Shown piece by piece: positions 11,401 to 23,249 of a stretch of 64,000 nt of DNA. This DNA comes from Prosapia bicincta (taxonomy: Eukaryota; Arthropoda; Insecta; Hemiptera; Cercopidae). Below the pieces are notes generated by a model, which saw only the letters and a program-made list of their open reading frames with translations, did not search any database and was not told the origin of the DNA. Where the stretch lies: contig JBAIZL010000003.1 in the NCBI GenBank assembly GCA_036971475.1, positions 84,414,542 through 84,478,541 on the forward strand. The letters are read 5' to 3'. A program made the position numbers and the translations under genes. Position 1 is the stretch's first letter; every line of letters begins with the position of its first letter.

Positions 11401-11780
11401 AAAGAATAAATAAGTCATATCAGATCTTTATGAGCTCCAGGGCGAGTAACATATAAGGCTATGTTAGTCCAGTACGATTTGTAATCAGGTTCGTGGCTTA
11501 CAGTAAATATAAAAATATATAAATCCTAGTAATAACATCCAATTAAAGGGTGACATGATTAACGGAAAATCAGTAAAACCGAGTCCAAGATATGAATCGA
11601 TATATTCAGGATAGGGTCCATTAAATAGGAGATCTGGAGCAATAAACACTATTAGTATTTACACAACTATACACTGGGGATATACAATCCTGTGCATTCT
11701 GCAATGTGATAGCATTTGAGCCACAATTTTTTCTCATATGGTTATTAGGATTGCTTAGTTGTGTTGTTGTATAATAAAAG
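8420..11780. repeat. 3' flank of the ZNF-1 unit, duplicated
   Basis: Bases 8600-9140 match 26780-27310, and 10870-11780 match 27440-28330, in the same order relative to a zinc-finger exon. Inside it, 10070-10700 and 10875-11330 are two tandem direct copies of one block (AACATAGCAATTA, ATTCTTCCAACAACTGGA). About 9140-9950 has no counterpart in the other flank. No gene is supported; it may include 3' UTR of the terminal exons. Confidence 0.7.
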
Positions 11781-11789
11781 TTTGTAGGA

Positions 11790-13405
11790 TTATTCTCTAG
11801 AATGGATTCTTATATGTATTTTAAATGAACCTGAACATGTAGATCCAAAATCACATAGTGAACATTTGTAAGGTTTATCTACAGAATGTGTTTTCATATG
11901 GCTTCTAAGACTGCTTAGTTGTGTTGCTATAAAATATACTTTTGTAGGGTTTTTCTCCAAATGTCTTCTCATATAGATTTTCAAGTTAACTGTATAAGCT
12001 GCTGAAAAATCACACTGTAAAGATTTGTAAGGTTTTTCTCCGGAATGTATTCTCATGTTTACTTTCAAGTTACTTGCAGCGTTTGAGTTACTGAAAAATC
12101 ACATTGTGAACATTTGTAAGGGATTTCTCCAGAATGTTATCTCATATGCCCTTTCAAATGACCTGATTGGGCTGCAGAAAAATCACACTGTGAACATTTG
12201 TAAGCTTTTCTCCGGAATGTATTCTCATGTGTACTTTCAAAACACCTGATCGGGCTGCAGAAAAACCACACTGTGAACATTTGTAAGGTTTTTCTCCAGA
12301 ATGTATTCTCATGTGTACTTTCAAGCTACTTGTATGAGCTGTTGAAAATCACACTGTGAACATTTGTAAGGTTTTTCTCCAGAATGTATTCTCATGTGTA
12401 CTTTCAAGCTACTTGTATGAGCTGTTGAAAAATCACACTGTGAACATTTGTAAGGTTTTTCTCCAGAATGTATTCTCATGTGTACTTTCAAGCTACTTGT
12501 ATTAACTGCTGAAAAATCACACTGTAAACATTTGTAAGGTTTTTCTCTGGAATGTATTCTCATGTGTACTCTCAAGCTACTTGTATGAGCTGTTGAAAAA
12601 TCACACTGTGAACATTTGTAAGGTTTTTCTCCGGAATGTATTCCCATGTGTACTTTCAAGCTACTTGTATTAACTGCTGAAAAATCACACTGTAAACATT
12701 TATAAGGTTTTTCTCCGGAATGTATTCTCATGTGTACTCTCAAGCTATTTATATGAGCTGTTGAAAAATCACACTGTAAACATTTGTAAGGTTTTTCTCC
12801 GGAATGTATTCTCATGTGTACTTTCAAGCTACTTGTACGAGTTGCAGAAAAATCACATTCTGGACATTTGTAAGGGTTTTCTTCAGAATGTCTTCTCATA
12901 TATCTTTTTAAATGACTTGATTGGGCTGCTGAAAAATCACACTGTAAATATTTGTAAGGTTTTTCTCTGGAATGGTTTTTCATAAGGGCTATAAAGTGAC
13001 TGGAATGTGCAGATAAAAAATCACATTGTGGTCTTTTGTAAGGCTTCAACATAGAAATGGGTTTCAAGAAGTGTTTAATATCTTTTGTCTGTGTTGCAGA
13101 AAAATCCCATGTTACATGCTTGTAAGATATTTTACGAATATGGCTTCTGAAGTGGATTATAAGCTTATTTAATTCTGAGCTTGTGTAACTACAATGTTTA
13201 CATGTCAATGACTTTTTGATGTAGTTCTTTGTTCTCACTGAGAGAATGGAGCCAACTGAAGTCATATTGTTACATTTAATATTTTCATCCTGTTTGGTAG
13301 AGTCCCAATACATTACAGACGTATCAATCTTGGAACAAACTTCCTTGTGCTTTTAAGTTTGTCCCTTAGTTGTTGTTTTGCCACATGTTTCACAACAGAC
13401 AACAT
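11790..13405 (-). pseudogene. ZNF-1: broken terminal zinc-finger exon
   Basis: A paralogue of the ZNF-2 and ZNF-3 terminal exons. The acceptor TTACATTTCAG and the first codons (DVVCCETCGKTTTKGQT) are kept from 13405, but a TAA at 13355-13353 replaces the glutamate codon that follows. A later frame, 13313-12321, still encodes one N-terminal finger, two degenerate ones and about seven C2H2 fingers of 28 residues. It ends at a one-base deletion in an A-run near 12345. Fingers continue in other frames to 11790, where another in-frame TAA falls in the linker. One finger has lost a cysteine and a histidine (KPYKYLQC, KRYMRRH). Probably not translatable beyond about 18 residues when spliced. Confidence 0.8.
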
Positions 13406-13844
13406 CTGAAATGTAAGAGTTATTTCCATTTAGATTTACTTTTAACATTAAATTTTTTTTTTTTAGGATTACATACATAGACAATTACATATCGTTAGAG
13501 TAATATACTGTATTTCAATACCAACTAGTAACCTGCTCTTGGAAGTATTACACACAGGAGACAATCATTAGCTTAATATAACAATAATATTTCCATAACC
13601 ATATTTCCATGTTACTCCATAACCATTAAATATATTGAATTGATCAAATACTGTGGTTGAATTAGCTTGTATAACTTAATATAATAAATAATACACATCA
13701 GATATATTTTACAGATTTTTGAGGGAAAGATATAGAAGACTGCAAATATTGATAATCTGAATATACCATTGGTAAGTCTAAGTAAAGACATTAATAAATT
13801 ATAGTCTAATCTAATCTATAAGGAATAATGTGTTGTTTCACCAT

Positions 13845-14760
13845 CTTACATAATTGCAAACATACTAGACAAAATAATAAGATCTAAAATACATATCAAC
13901 AACACACACAATGTAAAAAATGGATACGAATTAATTAATAAAATAAAAAACATAAAAACAAACAGCAACACAAAAATAATGAGTTATGACATAACTAACA
14001 TGTACCCTAGTATCTTAATAGAAGAAACCATAGAAATAATAAAAAACAAACTAATACACAATAACTAACAAAGAAACACAATAGATAGTATCATTACGCT
14101 AACCAAACACATATGTAACCAAAATTACTTCCAATTTAACAATAAATACTATAAACATACAACTGGACTCCCCATGGGATCACCCATATCATCATTCATG
14201 TCAGAAATATATTTACAACACTTTGAACAAATACTAATTAAACCTATACTAAACACACATAACATTTCACTATGGACAAAGTATGTAGACGATATACTTG
14301 TAATATACCAACCTACCATTCACAACGAACACATCATAATACTAAACAAACTAAATACATATAATGAAAACATACAATTCACCGTCAAAACAGAAACAAA
14401 TAGAACAATCAACTATCTCGACATTACATTAAATATAAATGATAATAAAATAGAAACTACAGTACACAGGAAACCTACTTATAACAACACCACAATACAC
14501 TACAAATCTAACCACCCCTGGACACACAAGATAACAAACAAAAATTAAATGAAGAATTAGACATTACAAAAATAGTCATAGAAAATGGATACAGCAAACA
14601 CTTTATAAAAAATATATACAATAAATTCACAAAAAACCTAACCTCAACACAACACTACAACCGGAACACAAAAATAATAAAAATAAAAAAATACCTAAAA
14701 TATAAATACACCAATAACAAAATAGAAAAAATAACAAATATATACTAACAAATATACCCT
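13845..14760 (+). pseudogene. Penelope-like element E1, RT fragment
   Basis: Reverse transcriptase with SYDITNMYPSILIEETIEII (motif A region, about 13980), GLPMGSPISSFMSEIYLQHF (about 14165) and an intact YVDDI (about 14283), then TINYLDITL and the HRKPTYNN region. Frame 14174-14548 is open for 124 codons; a stop near 14068 and later frameshifts break the rest. GIY-YIG is absent because the copy stops at 14760, at the junction with the BEL duplication. The same element lies in the same place relative to ZNF-2 (23250), so it inserted before ZNF-1 and ZNF-2 separated. Confidence 0.8.
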
Positions 14761-15840
14761 AAGAAAGGTGTGGGATTCCTATAAGTTTATGTACCGGGCG
14801 CTTAAGACGGGCATGGGCGCTCTGTACAGTGGCGACCCGACTAACGTGGTCAGGCCCTGGATGAAGCTCGATTATGCGGCCCATGGGCCCATAGAGGGTC
14901 CGTGTGTCCACCGGAGATAAATACTAACTATCCTGCGGTCAGTGGAGTCGAGTTCTGGTTCCATTTGCGACGCTGAATTTGCGTGTGCAAGTACTGGGTG
15001 GACCAAGTTTTCCAAAAGCGGTTAGACATTTGTTGCAGGAGAGACCAATGTGATTTAAGAGGTGGGTCCTTAAAGAACTCACCAGGGGGTGATAATAACG
15101 GACGTCCGATGAGAAAATGTCCTGGTGTGAGGAAGGAAGCTAGTTCATTGGTGTCTGGAGAAATATCGAAAATGGGGCGACTGTTGAGGATGGCTTCAAC
15201 GCGTATGAACAGTGTGGATAGTTCTTCCAAAGTTAACACATTATGGTCAATAGTGCGGTGAATCAGCTGTTTTGCGGATTTTATAGCAGCTTAGCAAAGC
15301 CCACCAAAATGAGGAGAGACGGGAGGATTGAAATGCCAGGAGATGAGTTGATCATCTAGTTGGGTCTGAATGCACGTTTGGGAACTGTCCAAGAACCCGT
15401 AAACCTCCTTGAGCCGGTTAGTAGCTCCGGTAAAATTAGTACTGTTATCAGGGTATACGTGTGTCGGTAGCTCACAACTGGCGGTGAAGCGGTGGACAGC
15501 AACAAGATTTCGATATTTATTTTTACATGGTATCTGTACCAAAGTAAACAACATGAAGTACACAAACACCATGAGAGCTACAGCCACCCTGGATAGACCC
15601 AGACCATGGATGATTTTAAGCAGACAACTTATTCACTTGAATTATCACAAATGCTGTCAAGATATACTCTACCCCTGAATATGACTAAATATATAATACC
15701 CACTAGATTTCTGTATGAACCTGATGGACTCATCATTCCGAGATAGACAGAGAAGTGCCCCAAGGCAGCTGATTTAAGAATGAGAGGGGATATCTGATAC
15801 ATTGTTTATAACATAAAATATAATCAGGATTAAACTTTAT
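14761..15840 (-). pseudogene. BEL/Pao retrotransposon pol remnant (RNase H end, integrase)
   Basis: Frame 15587-15291 encodes part of the integrase core, with HVYPDNSTNFTGATNRLKEV (a catalytic D region) and ISWHFNPPVSPHFGGLC. An in-frame TAA follows, then 15239-14928 continues with LTLEELSTLFIRVEAILNSR, LTPGHFLIGRPL and the LLQQMSNRFWKTWSTQYL tail, and a shifted frame gives the final IIELHPGPDHVSRVATVQSA. This order is diagnostic of BEL/Pao pol. The copy at 61145-62340 shares the same internal stop, so both derive from one dead copy. No LTR remains on this side. Confidence 0.85.
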
Positions 15841-15879
15841 TCGCAATACTACAAAACTAGTTCTGATATATATTTTTTT

Positions 15880-16080
15880 TTAAAAACAACACAGGTTATT
15901 CAAATACAAGAATATTTATTATTTTATATCCAAAGCTTTTCGTTGGCAAACAGTACCAACATCATCAGGAATGAAAATTACAATAATGTTGGTACTGTTT
16001 GCCAACGAAAAGCTTTGGATATAAAATAATAAATATTCTTGTATTTGAATAACCTATGTTGTTTGAAATTATTAAACAAG
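15880..16080. mobile_element. Snap-back palindrome of a PLE tail (family 3)
   Basis: Arms of about 70 bases (15889-15960 and 15992-16063) are near-perfect reverse complements separated by about 30 bases. Each arm contains GTTGGCAAACAGTACC or its complement and a TATAAAATAATAAATATTC block. The arm reads as a PLE 3' tail with a hammerhead-like motif. It is absent from the otherwise matching duplication at 62340, so it inserted after that duplication. Confidence 0.8.
15928..15972 (-). ncRNA. Hammerhead-ribozyme-like motif (family 3)
   Basis: Minus strand: stem I ATTC/GGAT (one wobble), canonical core CTGATGA, one extra T, stem II GTTGG/CCAAC, GAAA, self-complementary stem III AGCT, then TT. The core matches the CUGANGA consensus exactly. 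The mirrored copy on the plus strand (about 15985-16010) has lost the CTGATGA half. Confidence 0.65.
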
Positions 16081-16093
16081 AAAACGTATTTTA

Positions 16094-16097
<4 letters not shown>

Positions 16098-16152
<55 letters not shown>
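16098..16152. repeat. (TA)n(TG)n microsatellite
   Basis: About 30 bases of TA followed by about 24 of TG. It lies between the family-3 and family-1 tail palindromes and forms the outer left end of the latter. Confidence 0.95.
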
Positions 16153-16154
<2 letters not shown>

Positions 16155-16189
16155 TAGTTATTATTTGTTGTTGTAAACAATTATTCCAA

Positions 16190-16475
16190 TATTAAGTACA
16201 AATAATTTTTACCTCCTGATGAGGTACCTTTCGGTCACTTGACCTTGACCAATGCCGAATCACTGAATTATTATTCTACTTAGATAAACAGTAGAATAAT
16301 AATTTAGTGATTCGACAATGATCAAGTGACCGAAAGGTACGCCGTACATCATAAGGTAAAAATTAGTTTACAATATTATATAATAATTCTATGAAGTCAG
16401 TGCAACGGAATAAAAATGGACAATATTAAATATCACACACACACATATATAAATAAATATATATATATATGTTAC
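16190..16475. mobile_element. Tail-to-tail palindrome of family-1 PLE ends
   Basis: Two family-1 tails face each other: arms 16197-16275 (minus) and 16285-16365 (plus), each with TTTCGGTCACTTGACC or its complement. On the left lies (TA)n(TG)n and on the right (CA)n(TA)n, so even the microsatellites mirror each other. The same structure is at 62500-62720. Hammerhead-like motifs are at about 16215-16265 (stem III GGTACC) and 16307-16345. Confidence 0.8.
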
Positions 16476-16639
16476 ATGTTTTATTAAGAACAAAAGATTT
16501 TTTTAAATTATTTTATTTTTACAAAATTATGCTTTATTAATGATGTACATTCAGTTGGAGTGGAGACAATGGTTTTCTTCTAAAGTTCGCTACACACTAC
16601 GTTAACAATGGCATGCAGGTGCACAACAATCAAAACCTG

Positions 16640-17298
16640 CGTCAGAAAAATTATACATACGTCATCTTTATAATAACTACATCTACAATACTGAGTTATA
16701 TAACTCCAACATCCCTAAATAAATCTTCGAGGGCTGGAGAAGTTTCGTCCTCTTTATTATCTAGTTGATGACAAAGTATATCAAGCTGCTGAATAGGGCA
16801 CTATAAGGCCGATAGTCCTTACATTCATATGATGGGTTATTCCCATAGTTGGATTAATTTTAAACAAGGCTTCAGTGTTGATTTTTTAAAACTCCAGCCG
16901 TTCAACTTTTACCGAAAACTCTGGCCTCTTATTCATAATAAGTTTTATTTGGACATGTCCATGAGAATTGGGTGACCTCAAGATAATAATGACGTGTGGC
17001 TTAGTTTCATGTCGTTGAAAAAGACTGAATCATTATTAGTTTTTATTAGGAATATGCCTTGAAATGCGACTGTGGTAGTTGCCTTTCGGCTGGTAATTTC
17101 TAGAGTCTCTTTATTGGGGAAGGTCGTCAGGTAATGGTTTATTTCTGGGCTTGAGTTGATTAGGTTGACCGTGACTTCCAATGCAGTATACTCGCAGTTT
17201 TTGGCGTTATTATTTCTAATGATGGACATTTCACAATCTTATTTGGGGTGCGTTAAAAGGTCGAATGAGCAACATTATTTGGAATCTATTTTACCATA
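16640..17298. repeat. Repeat X, copy 2 (truncated)
   Basis: Matches 3785-4440 and 63070-63715. The minus-strand frame 17229-16978 is the longest version of the unrecognised X protein (83 codons). The copy ends abruptly at 17298 against PLE C, so it lacks the hammerhead-like end. The preceding 16480-16640 is shared with 62890-63070 only. Confidence 0.75.
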
Positions 17299-17702
17299 AT
17301 AATACAAAAAAAACATGTAGAAGAAAATATAATAGACAGAGAAAATGCAATTCCCAACATTTTTCTGGCATTCCCAACATTTTAATATTTTTCTTCGTTG
17401 TTGCGTTTTGGAAAAACTCCGTTTGCAAAACTAAAATCCTACTGTTCGGCCAAACTTTTGAGTTTGTCTTTATATACCATTAGGCATGCCCTCCCCAAAT
17501 TCAAGACGTCGCTTCCTATTGGTACACGCCTACTCTTGTTTCTTGCATCCTACTACTTAATAGTTTTTAACTTTTAAATATAAGGTTCGAAAGGGTGATG
17601 AACTTAACTAAGAAGAATTTGACAGAAGAGGAGTATGAGATTCTAGCAAAGGGTTTAAAACATAATGTAAGAAATAATAATACAAAAACACAATGTAGAA
17701 GA

Positions 17703-18817
17703 TGTAACACTCTTAAAAATAAGGTGTTACATATAAATTCATTTATATATTTAATTTTTATTTAATAATTATATCATCCAAAAATAAAAGAAAATTTTTG
17801 TTTTATTTTTGCACATTGTGAAGCTAGCGTAAGTGATGAGCGCTCCTAGCGGGCGAAATAGAAAAATATCGTACGAGATGGTAACTTAAGGTAATAAGCG
17901 ATGTCACGCCATGTGACGTAAACATGGTCTGATATCGCCTGATCCGAAGCACCAATCAAAAAATTCAAAATAATAAGTGAGGGTGGGAAATTTCGTTGGC
18001 GTATCCTTGCAACGACCCCACTTCACTAAAAGACTTTGAACGAGACGGCCGTAATGGCATTTTCGGACATAACTTAGAAATTTATAAGCTTCCAGTATTA
18101 AAAATTTAAGATGTCAAGGCCGGTACCAAATTTTATAAACGCAACTAAAGAAGAAGTCAGAAGCAATTATTTATGTGTTTCAAATAAGTAAAAGTTTTGT
18201 ATTATTTATTGTTAAAGAGCGCTGATTCCAGAAGCGATGTGCAGTGATTCGTGTACAAAAGCCATGGGCAATGTTTAATGGTATATGTTATAGTGTTTTA
18301 CAAGTAATGTGCACAACCAGGTACGGTTTAGATAATAATAAAGAAAATGTATTTTAATGTTAACCAAGTTGAATTTTAATTGATAAACGGTTAACACATG
18401 AACGGTAGAAATTGTCCTTTGAATATTCATTTCTAAAATAAATTGGAAAACTTAAGTTACTACCTTCTCGATATATATATATAAATTGGAAAAGTTAAAA
18501 TATGTATCGAATAGTTCGCAGTAATTAAAAGTTAATTACTCGATACATTGGTGTCATTTGTTCTTTTGTAATTTGTCATTGATTAATAAATTGTTTAACT
18601 TTGTATTTTAAAACTTTAAATTCTTATTTCACAAGTAACCTAGTTCTACCTTCAAGATAAGAAGAACGTTTACAGAGAGACATTATTATGCCTGTGCTGT
18701 AACGGAGAACTAGAAGCCCTGGTAAGTAATTAATTATGTTGGTAATTAAGCAATTAATAACACATTTCAAATAAAAGTAGTACTAACCACCGAGGTAAAA
18801 AGGGCTAGACCGTTACA
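17703..18817. mobile_element. Solo LTR, 1115 bp, 4-bp target duplication
   Basis: Begins TGTAACACTC and ends GTTACA, the short inverted TG...CA ends of an LTR. It is flanked by AAGA on both sides (17699-17702 and 18818-18821); deleting the LTR plus one copy restores the PLE B sequence across the site. A second copy lies at 35479-36559. Four-base duplications fit a Ty3/Gypsy-type integrase. No internal coding region remains. Confidence 0.85.
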
Positions 18818-18821
18818 AAGA

Positions 18822-20225
18822 AAATATAGTAGTCAGAGAAAAATGCAATTGGTCTTATACCTAAAGAACAACAAGATCACGCTAGTCACTTGTTTAAATA
18901 ATAAATAAAAACAAAATTATTTACTTGGAAATTTTGAATAAAATTATTAAACAAAGATTGGAAGAGAAGAGGGATTTCAGGAAAAAAAGAGTTGTTAAAA
19001 ATTTAGAAAAAATGTTAAGATAAAAAGAGGTTATGGTTACAAAAGAGGATAAAGGAAACGCTACTGTTTTAATTAGTAAGGAAGAATATGTAAATAAAAC
19101 TGAAAAATTTTGAAAAAGGCAAGTAAAAAGGAGTTCAAAGATCAGACTGAAACATATCAAAAGAAAATTAAAGAAATAGTTGAAAACTCCTAATATATAA
19201 CTCAAGAAGAGAAATATAAATATGAATCTGAATGTGCCAAAATGAGAGCTCAAGTAAAAATTCATAAAAAAGAATACCCGATTAGACCTATAATTAATTA
19301 TAGAATGGCACTCGCCTATAAATTAGCAAAATATTTAAGAAAAATCTAATAAAATAAATGGATCTGCTAAATAATAAATTTACTGTGAAAAATTCAACCA
19401 AGGTTGTTAAAAGAATACAATAAAGAAAGATCACTAATGATTGCAGAATGATTTCATTCGATATAGAAAATCTATACACATCAGTACCAATTGGAGAAAC
19501 TATACAATTATTATGACAAAATTACAAGAACAGAGCCAAAATAAGGATTTGAATAATGAAATTGTTAAATCACTGAAGATAATTTTAAACCTAAACCAAT
19601 TTAAGTTTAACAATGATGTATATAAGCCGAAAGACGGCCTAGGGATGGGTAACCCATTATCTGGAATATTAAGCGAGTTTTTCATTCAAGAATTAGAAGA
19701 AAGAATAATAACAAAAATATTAAAGAAATTCCATTGTTTAGAATATATGAGGTATGTAGGTGGTTTGCTACTAAAAGTAAAAGACACTGAAAGAAAAAAA
19801 GGAGATTCTATATAAAAGAAACCAACAATATACATAATTTATAATTCACGATGGAAAAAGAGAATAATGGTAGTTTAAATTTCCTAGATATAAAACTAAA
19901 AAAAATAGGGGAATAAATAGAATTTGGAATTTTCAGAAAAGATACATACACTGATAATGTTATTAACACAAAAATCAAACTGCCCACTAGAACATAAATT
20001 AGAGGCATTTTTCTAACAGATTATTAGATACACCGCTAAAGAAAAAAGAATATAAAGAAGAACTGAATATAATATTTCAAATTTCTAAGAATAATAGATA
20101 CAACAAAGAAGCAATAAGAAAGTTACTTAGAAAAATTAGAGCAAGAAGAAATCAAATAGAAAGTCACACAAAGGAAATAGAGAGAAAGAAAGGTTCTAAA
20201 TTCGTATATACAGGAAGAGGTTTCT
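18822..20225 (+). pseudogene. Reverse transcriptase of PLE C, broken
   Basis: Frame 19441-19815 includes GLGMGNPLSGILSEF and YVGG, where YVDD is expected: both catalytic aspartates of the motif are lost (near 19752-19763). Upstream pieces such as KGNATVLISKEEY (19040) and RPIINYRMALAYKLAKYL (about 19285) lie in other frames. The linker ends KFVYTGRG with no GIY-YIG. More decayed than copy B at the active site. Confidence 0.8.
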
Positions 20226-20430
20226 AAATAGAAACATTTTTTCAAGAAATATAATATAGAAGTTGCAATTTAAATTTATAAAGCTGTTGGATGCAAGAAC
20301 CAAGCGTAGGAGTGGCCCAATAGGAGGAGAGGTTTAGAAGTGGTGGGGGAGTAGTTAACGGTATATAAAGACAAACTCAAAGTTTGAGCAAACAGTACGA
20401 ATTAGGTTTTGAAAATGGAGTTACCCCACA

Positions 20431-20526
20431 TTGTGAACATTTGTAAGATTTTTCCCCAGAGTGTTTTCTCTTATGTACTTTTAAGTTAGTTGAATCTGCA
20501 ACTGAGTAATCACATTGTAAACATTT
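20431..20526 (-). pseudogene. Cut-off fingers of ZNF-2 beyond the stop
   Basis: In the same frame as ZNF-2 the translation continues past the stop with [20 protein letters not shown] and a KHSGEKSYKC linker, until the PLE junction at about 20430. The original exon was therefore longer. Confidence 0.75.
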
Positions 20527-22826
20527 CTAAGGTTTTTCCCCAGAGTGTTTTCTCTTATGTCTTTTCAAATGACTTGATCTGGCTGCAGAAAAATCACACT
20601 GTGAACACTTGTAAGGTTTATCTCCGGAATGTATTCTCATGTGTACTTTCAAGCTACTTGTATGAGCTGTTGAAAAATTACACTGTGGACATTTGTAAGG
20701 TTTTTCTCCGGAATGTATTCTCATGTGTACTTTCAAGCTACTTGTACAAGCTGCAGAAAAATCACACTGTGAACATTTGTAAGGTTTTTCTCCAGAATGT
20801 ATTCTCATATGTACTTTCAAAACACCTGATTGGGCTGCAGAATAATCACACTGTGAACATTTGTAAGGTTTTTCTCCGGAATGTATTCTCATGTGTACTT
20901 TCAAGCTACTTGTACAAGCTGCAGAAAAATCACACTGTGAACATTTGTAAGGTTTTTCTCCAGAATGTATTCTCATGTGTATTTTCAAGCTACTTGTATG
21001 AGCTGTTGAAAAATTACACTGTGAACATTTGTAAGGTTTTTCTCCGGAATGTATTGTCATGTGTACTTTCAAGCTACTTGTACGAATTGCAGAAAAATCA
21101 CATTCTGGACATTTGTAAGGTTTTTCTCCAGAATGTATTATCATGTGTACTTTCAAGCTACTTGTATGAACTGCTGAAAAATCACACTGTAAACATTTGT
21201 AACGTTTTTCTCCGGAATGTATTCTCATGTGTACTTTCAAAACACCTGATTGGGCTGCAGAAAAATCACACTGTGAACATTTGTAAGGTTTTTCTCCGGA
21301 ATGTATTCTCATATGTACTTTCAAAACACCTGATTGGGCTGCAGAAAAATCACACTGTGAACATTTGTAAGGTTTTTCTCCGGAATGTATTCTCATGTGT
21401 ACTTTCAAAACACCTGATTGGGCTGCAGAAAAATCACACTGAGAACATTTGTAAGGTTTTTCTCCAGAATGTATTCTCATGTGTACTTTCAAAACACCTG
21501 ATCGGGCTGCAGAAAAATCACACTGTGAACATTTGTAAGGTTTTTCTCCGGAATGTATTCTCATGTGTACTTTCAAGCTACTTGTATTAACTGCTGAAAA
21601 ATCACACTGTAAACATTTATAAGGTTTTTCTCCGGAATGTATTCTCATGTGTACTCTCAAGCTACTTGTATGAGCTGTTGAAAAATCACACTGTGAACAT
21701 TTGTAAGGTTTTTCTCCGGAATGTATTCTCATGTGTAATTTCAAGCTACTTGTATGAACTGCTGAAAAATCACACTGTAAACATTTGTAAGGTTTTTCTC
21801 CGGAATGTATTCTCATGTGCACTTTCAAAACACCTGATTGGGCTGCAGAAAATTCACACTGTGAACATTTGTAAGGTTTTTCTCCGGAATGTATTCTCAT
21901 GTGTACTTTCAAAGCACCTGATTGGGTTGCAGAAAAATCACACTGTGAACATTTGTAAGGTTTTTCTCCGGAATGTATTCTCATGTGTACTTTCAAGCTA
22001 CTTGTATTAACTGCTGAAAAATCACACTGTAAACATTTGTAAGGTTTTTCTCCGGAATGAATTCTCATGTGTACTCTCAAGCTACTTGTATGAGCTGTTG
22101 AATAATCACACTGTGAACATTTGTAAGGTTTTTCTCCGGAATGTATTCTCATGTGTAATTTCAAGCTACTTGTATGAACTGCTGAAAAATCACACTGTAA
22201 ACATTTGTAAGGTTTTTCTCCGGAATGTATTCTCATGTGTACTTTCAAGCTACTTGTACGAGTTGCAGAAAAATCACATTCTGGACATTTGTAAGGTTTT
22301 TCTTCAGAATGTCTTCTCATATGTCTTTCCAAATGACTTGATTGGGCTGCTGAAAAATCACACTGTAAACATTTATAAGGTTTTTCTCCGGAATGGTTTT
22401 TCATAAGGCCTCTAAAGTGACTGGAATGTGCAGATAAAAAATCACATTGTGGTCTATTGTAAGGCTTCAACATAGAAATGGGTTTCAAGAAGTGTTTAAT
22501 ATCTTTTGTCTGTGTTGCAGAAAAATCCCATGTTACATGCTTGTAAGATATTTTACGAATATGGCTTCTGAAGTGGATTATAAGCTTACTTAATTCTGAG
22601 CTTGTGTAACTACAATTTTTACATGTCAATGAATTTTTGATGTAGTTCTTTGTTCTCACTGAGAGAATGGAGCCAACTGAAGTCATATTGTTACATTTAA
22701 TATTTTCATCCTGTTTGGTAGAGTTCCAATACATTACAGACGTATCAATCTTGGAACAAACTTCCCTGTGCTCTTCAGTTTGTCCCTTAGTTGTTGTTTT
22801 GCCACATGTTTCACAACAGACAACAT
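20527..22826 (-). CDS. ZNF-2: terminal exon with 22 C2H2 zinc fingers
   Basis: Probable sequence-specific DNA-binding protein, nuclear. The exon likely starts at 22826 after the acceptor TTACATTTCAG; the in-frame ATG at 22869 lies in the intron side. The acceptor phase matches the donor of the exon at 48154. Order: a C2HC motif (CETCGKTTTKGQTEEHREVC), one finger (LTCKNCSYTSSELSKLIIHF), two degenerate fingers, then 22 regular 28-residue C2H2 fingers with HSGEKPYKC linkers. Helix types alternate among TSSLKVH, SGVLKVH and SSHLKRH, so predicted contacts differ from ZNF-3. The frame ends at a TAG (20529-20527) that replaces the tyrosine of a KPYKC linker. The length, 766 residues, and clean cysteine/histidine pattern suggest selection until recently. 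Alternative terminal exon or a separate duplicate; not distinguishable here. Confidence 0.8.
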
Positions 22827-23249
22827 CTGAAATGTAAGAGTTATTTCCATTTAAATTTACTTTAAACATTAATTTTTTTTTAGGATTACATACATAGAGA
22901 AATACATATCGTTAGAGTAATATACTAACACTGTATTTCTATACCAACTAGTAACCTGCTCTTCGAAGTATTACACACAGGAGACAATCATTAGATTAAT
23001 ATAACAATAATTTGTCCATGTTACTCCATAAGCATTAAATATATTAAATTGATCAAATACTATGGTTGGATTAGCTTGTATAACTTAATATAATAATTAA
23101 TACACGTCAGACATATTTTACAGATTTTTGAGTGAATGCTATAGAAGACTGCAAATATTGATAATCTGAATATACCATTGGTAAGTCTAAGTAAAGACAT
23201 TAATAAATTATACTCTAATCTAATCTATAAGGAATAATGTGTTGTTTCA

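Larger units (their letters stand above)
17299..20430 (+). mobile_element. Penelope-like element C, split by a solo LTR
   Basis: Closely matches PLE B: an inverted left end (17350-17575), the N-terminal TEEEYEILAKGLKHN region, then, after the LTR insertion at 17703-18817, the RT and tail to 20430. Like copy B it lacks GIY-YIG. The tail stops at GGAGTTACCCC and joins zinc-finger sequence of ZNF-2 with no spacer, so its insertion cut the 3' end of that exon. A scrambled PLE piece lies at 17299-17350. Confidence 0.8.

Noticed and set aside
14983..15678. Plus-strand frames over the BEL regions (also 61457-62152)
   Set aside because: They oppose the recognisable integrase coding sequence and show no motif of their own.
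20490..22406. Long plus-strand frames (366, 114 and 106 codons) rich in [12 protein letters not shown] repeats
   Set aside because: They are antisense readings of the ZNF-2 finger array; the 84-bp period keeps them open. The same holds for 12761-12985, 28627-28980 and 29098-29304.
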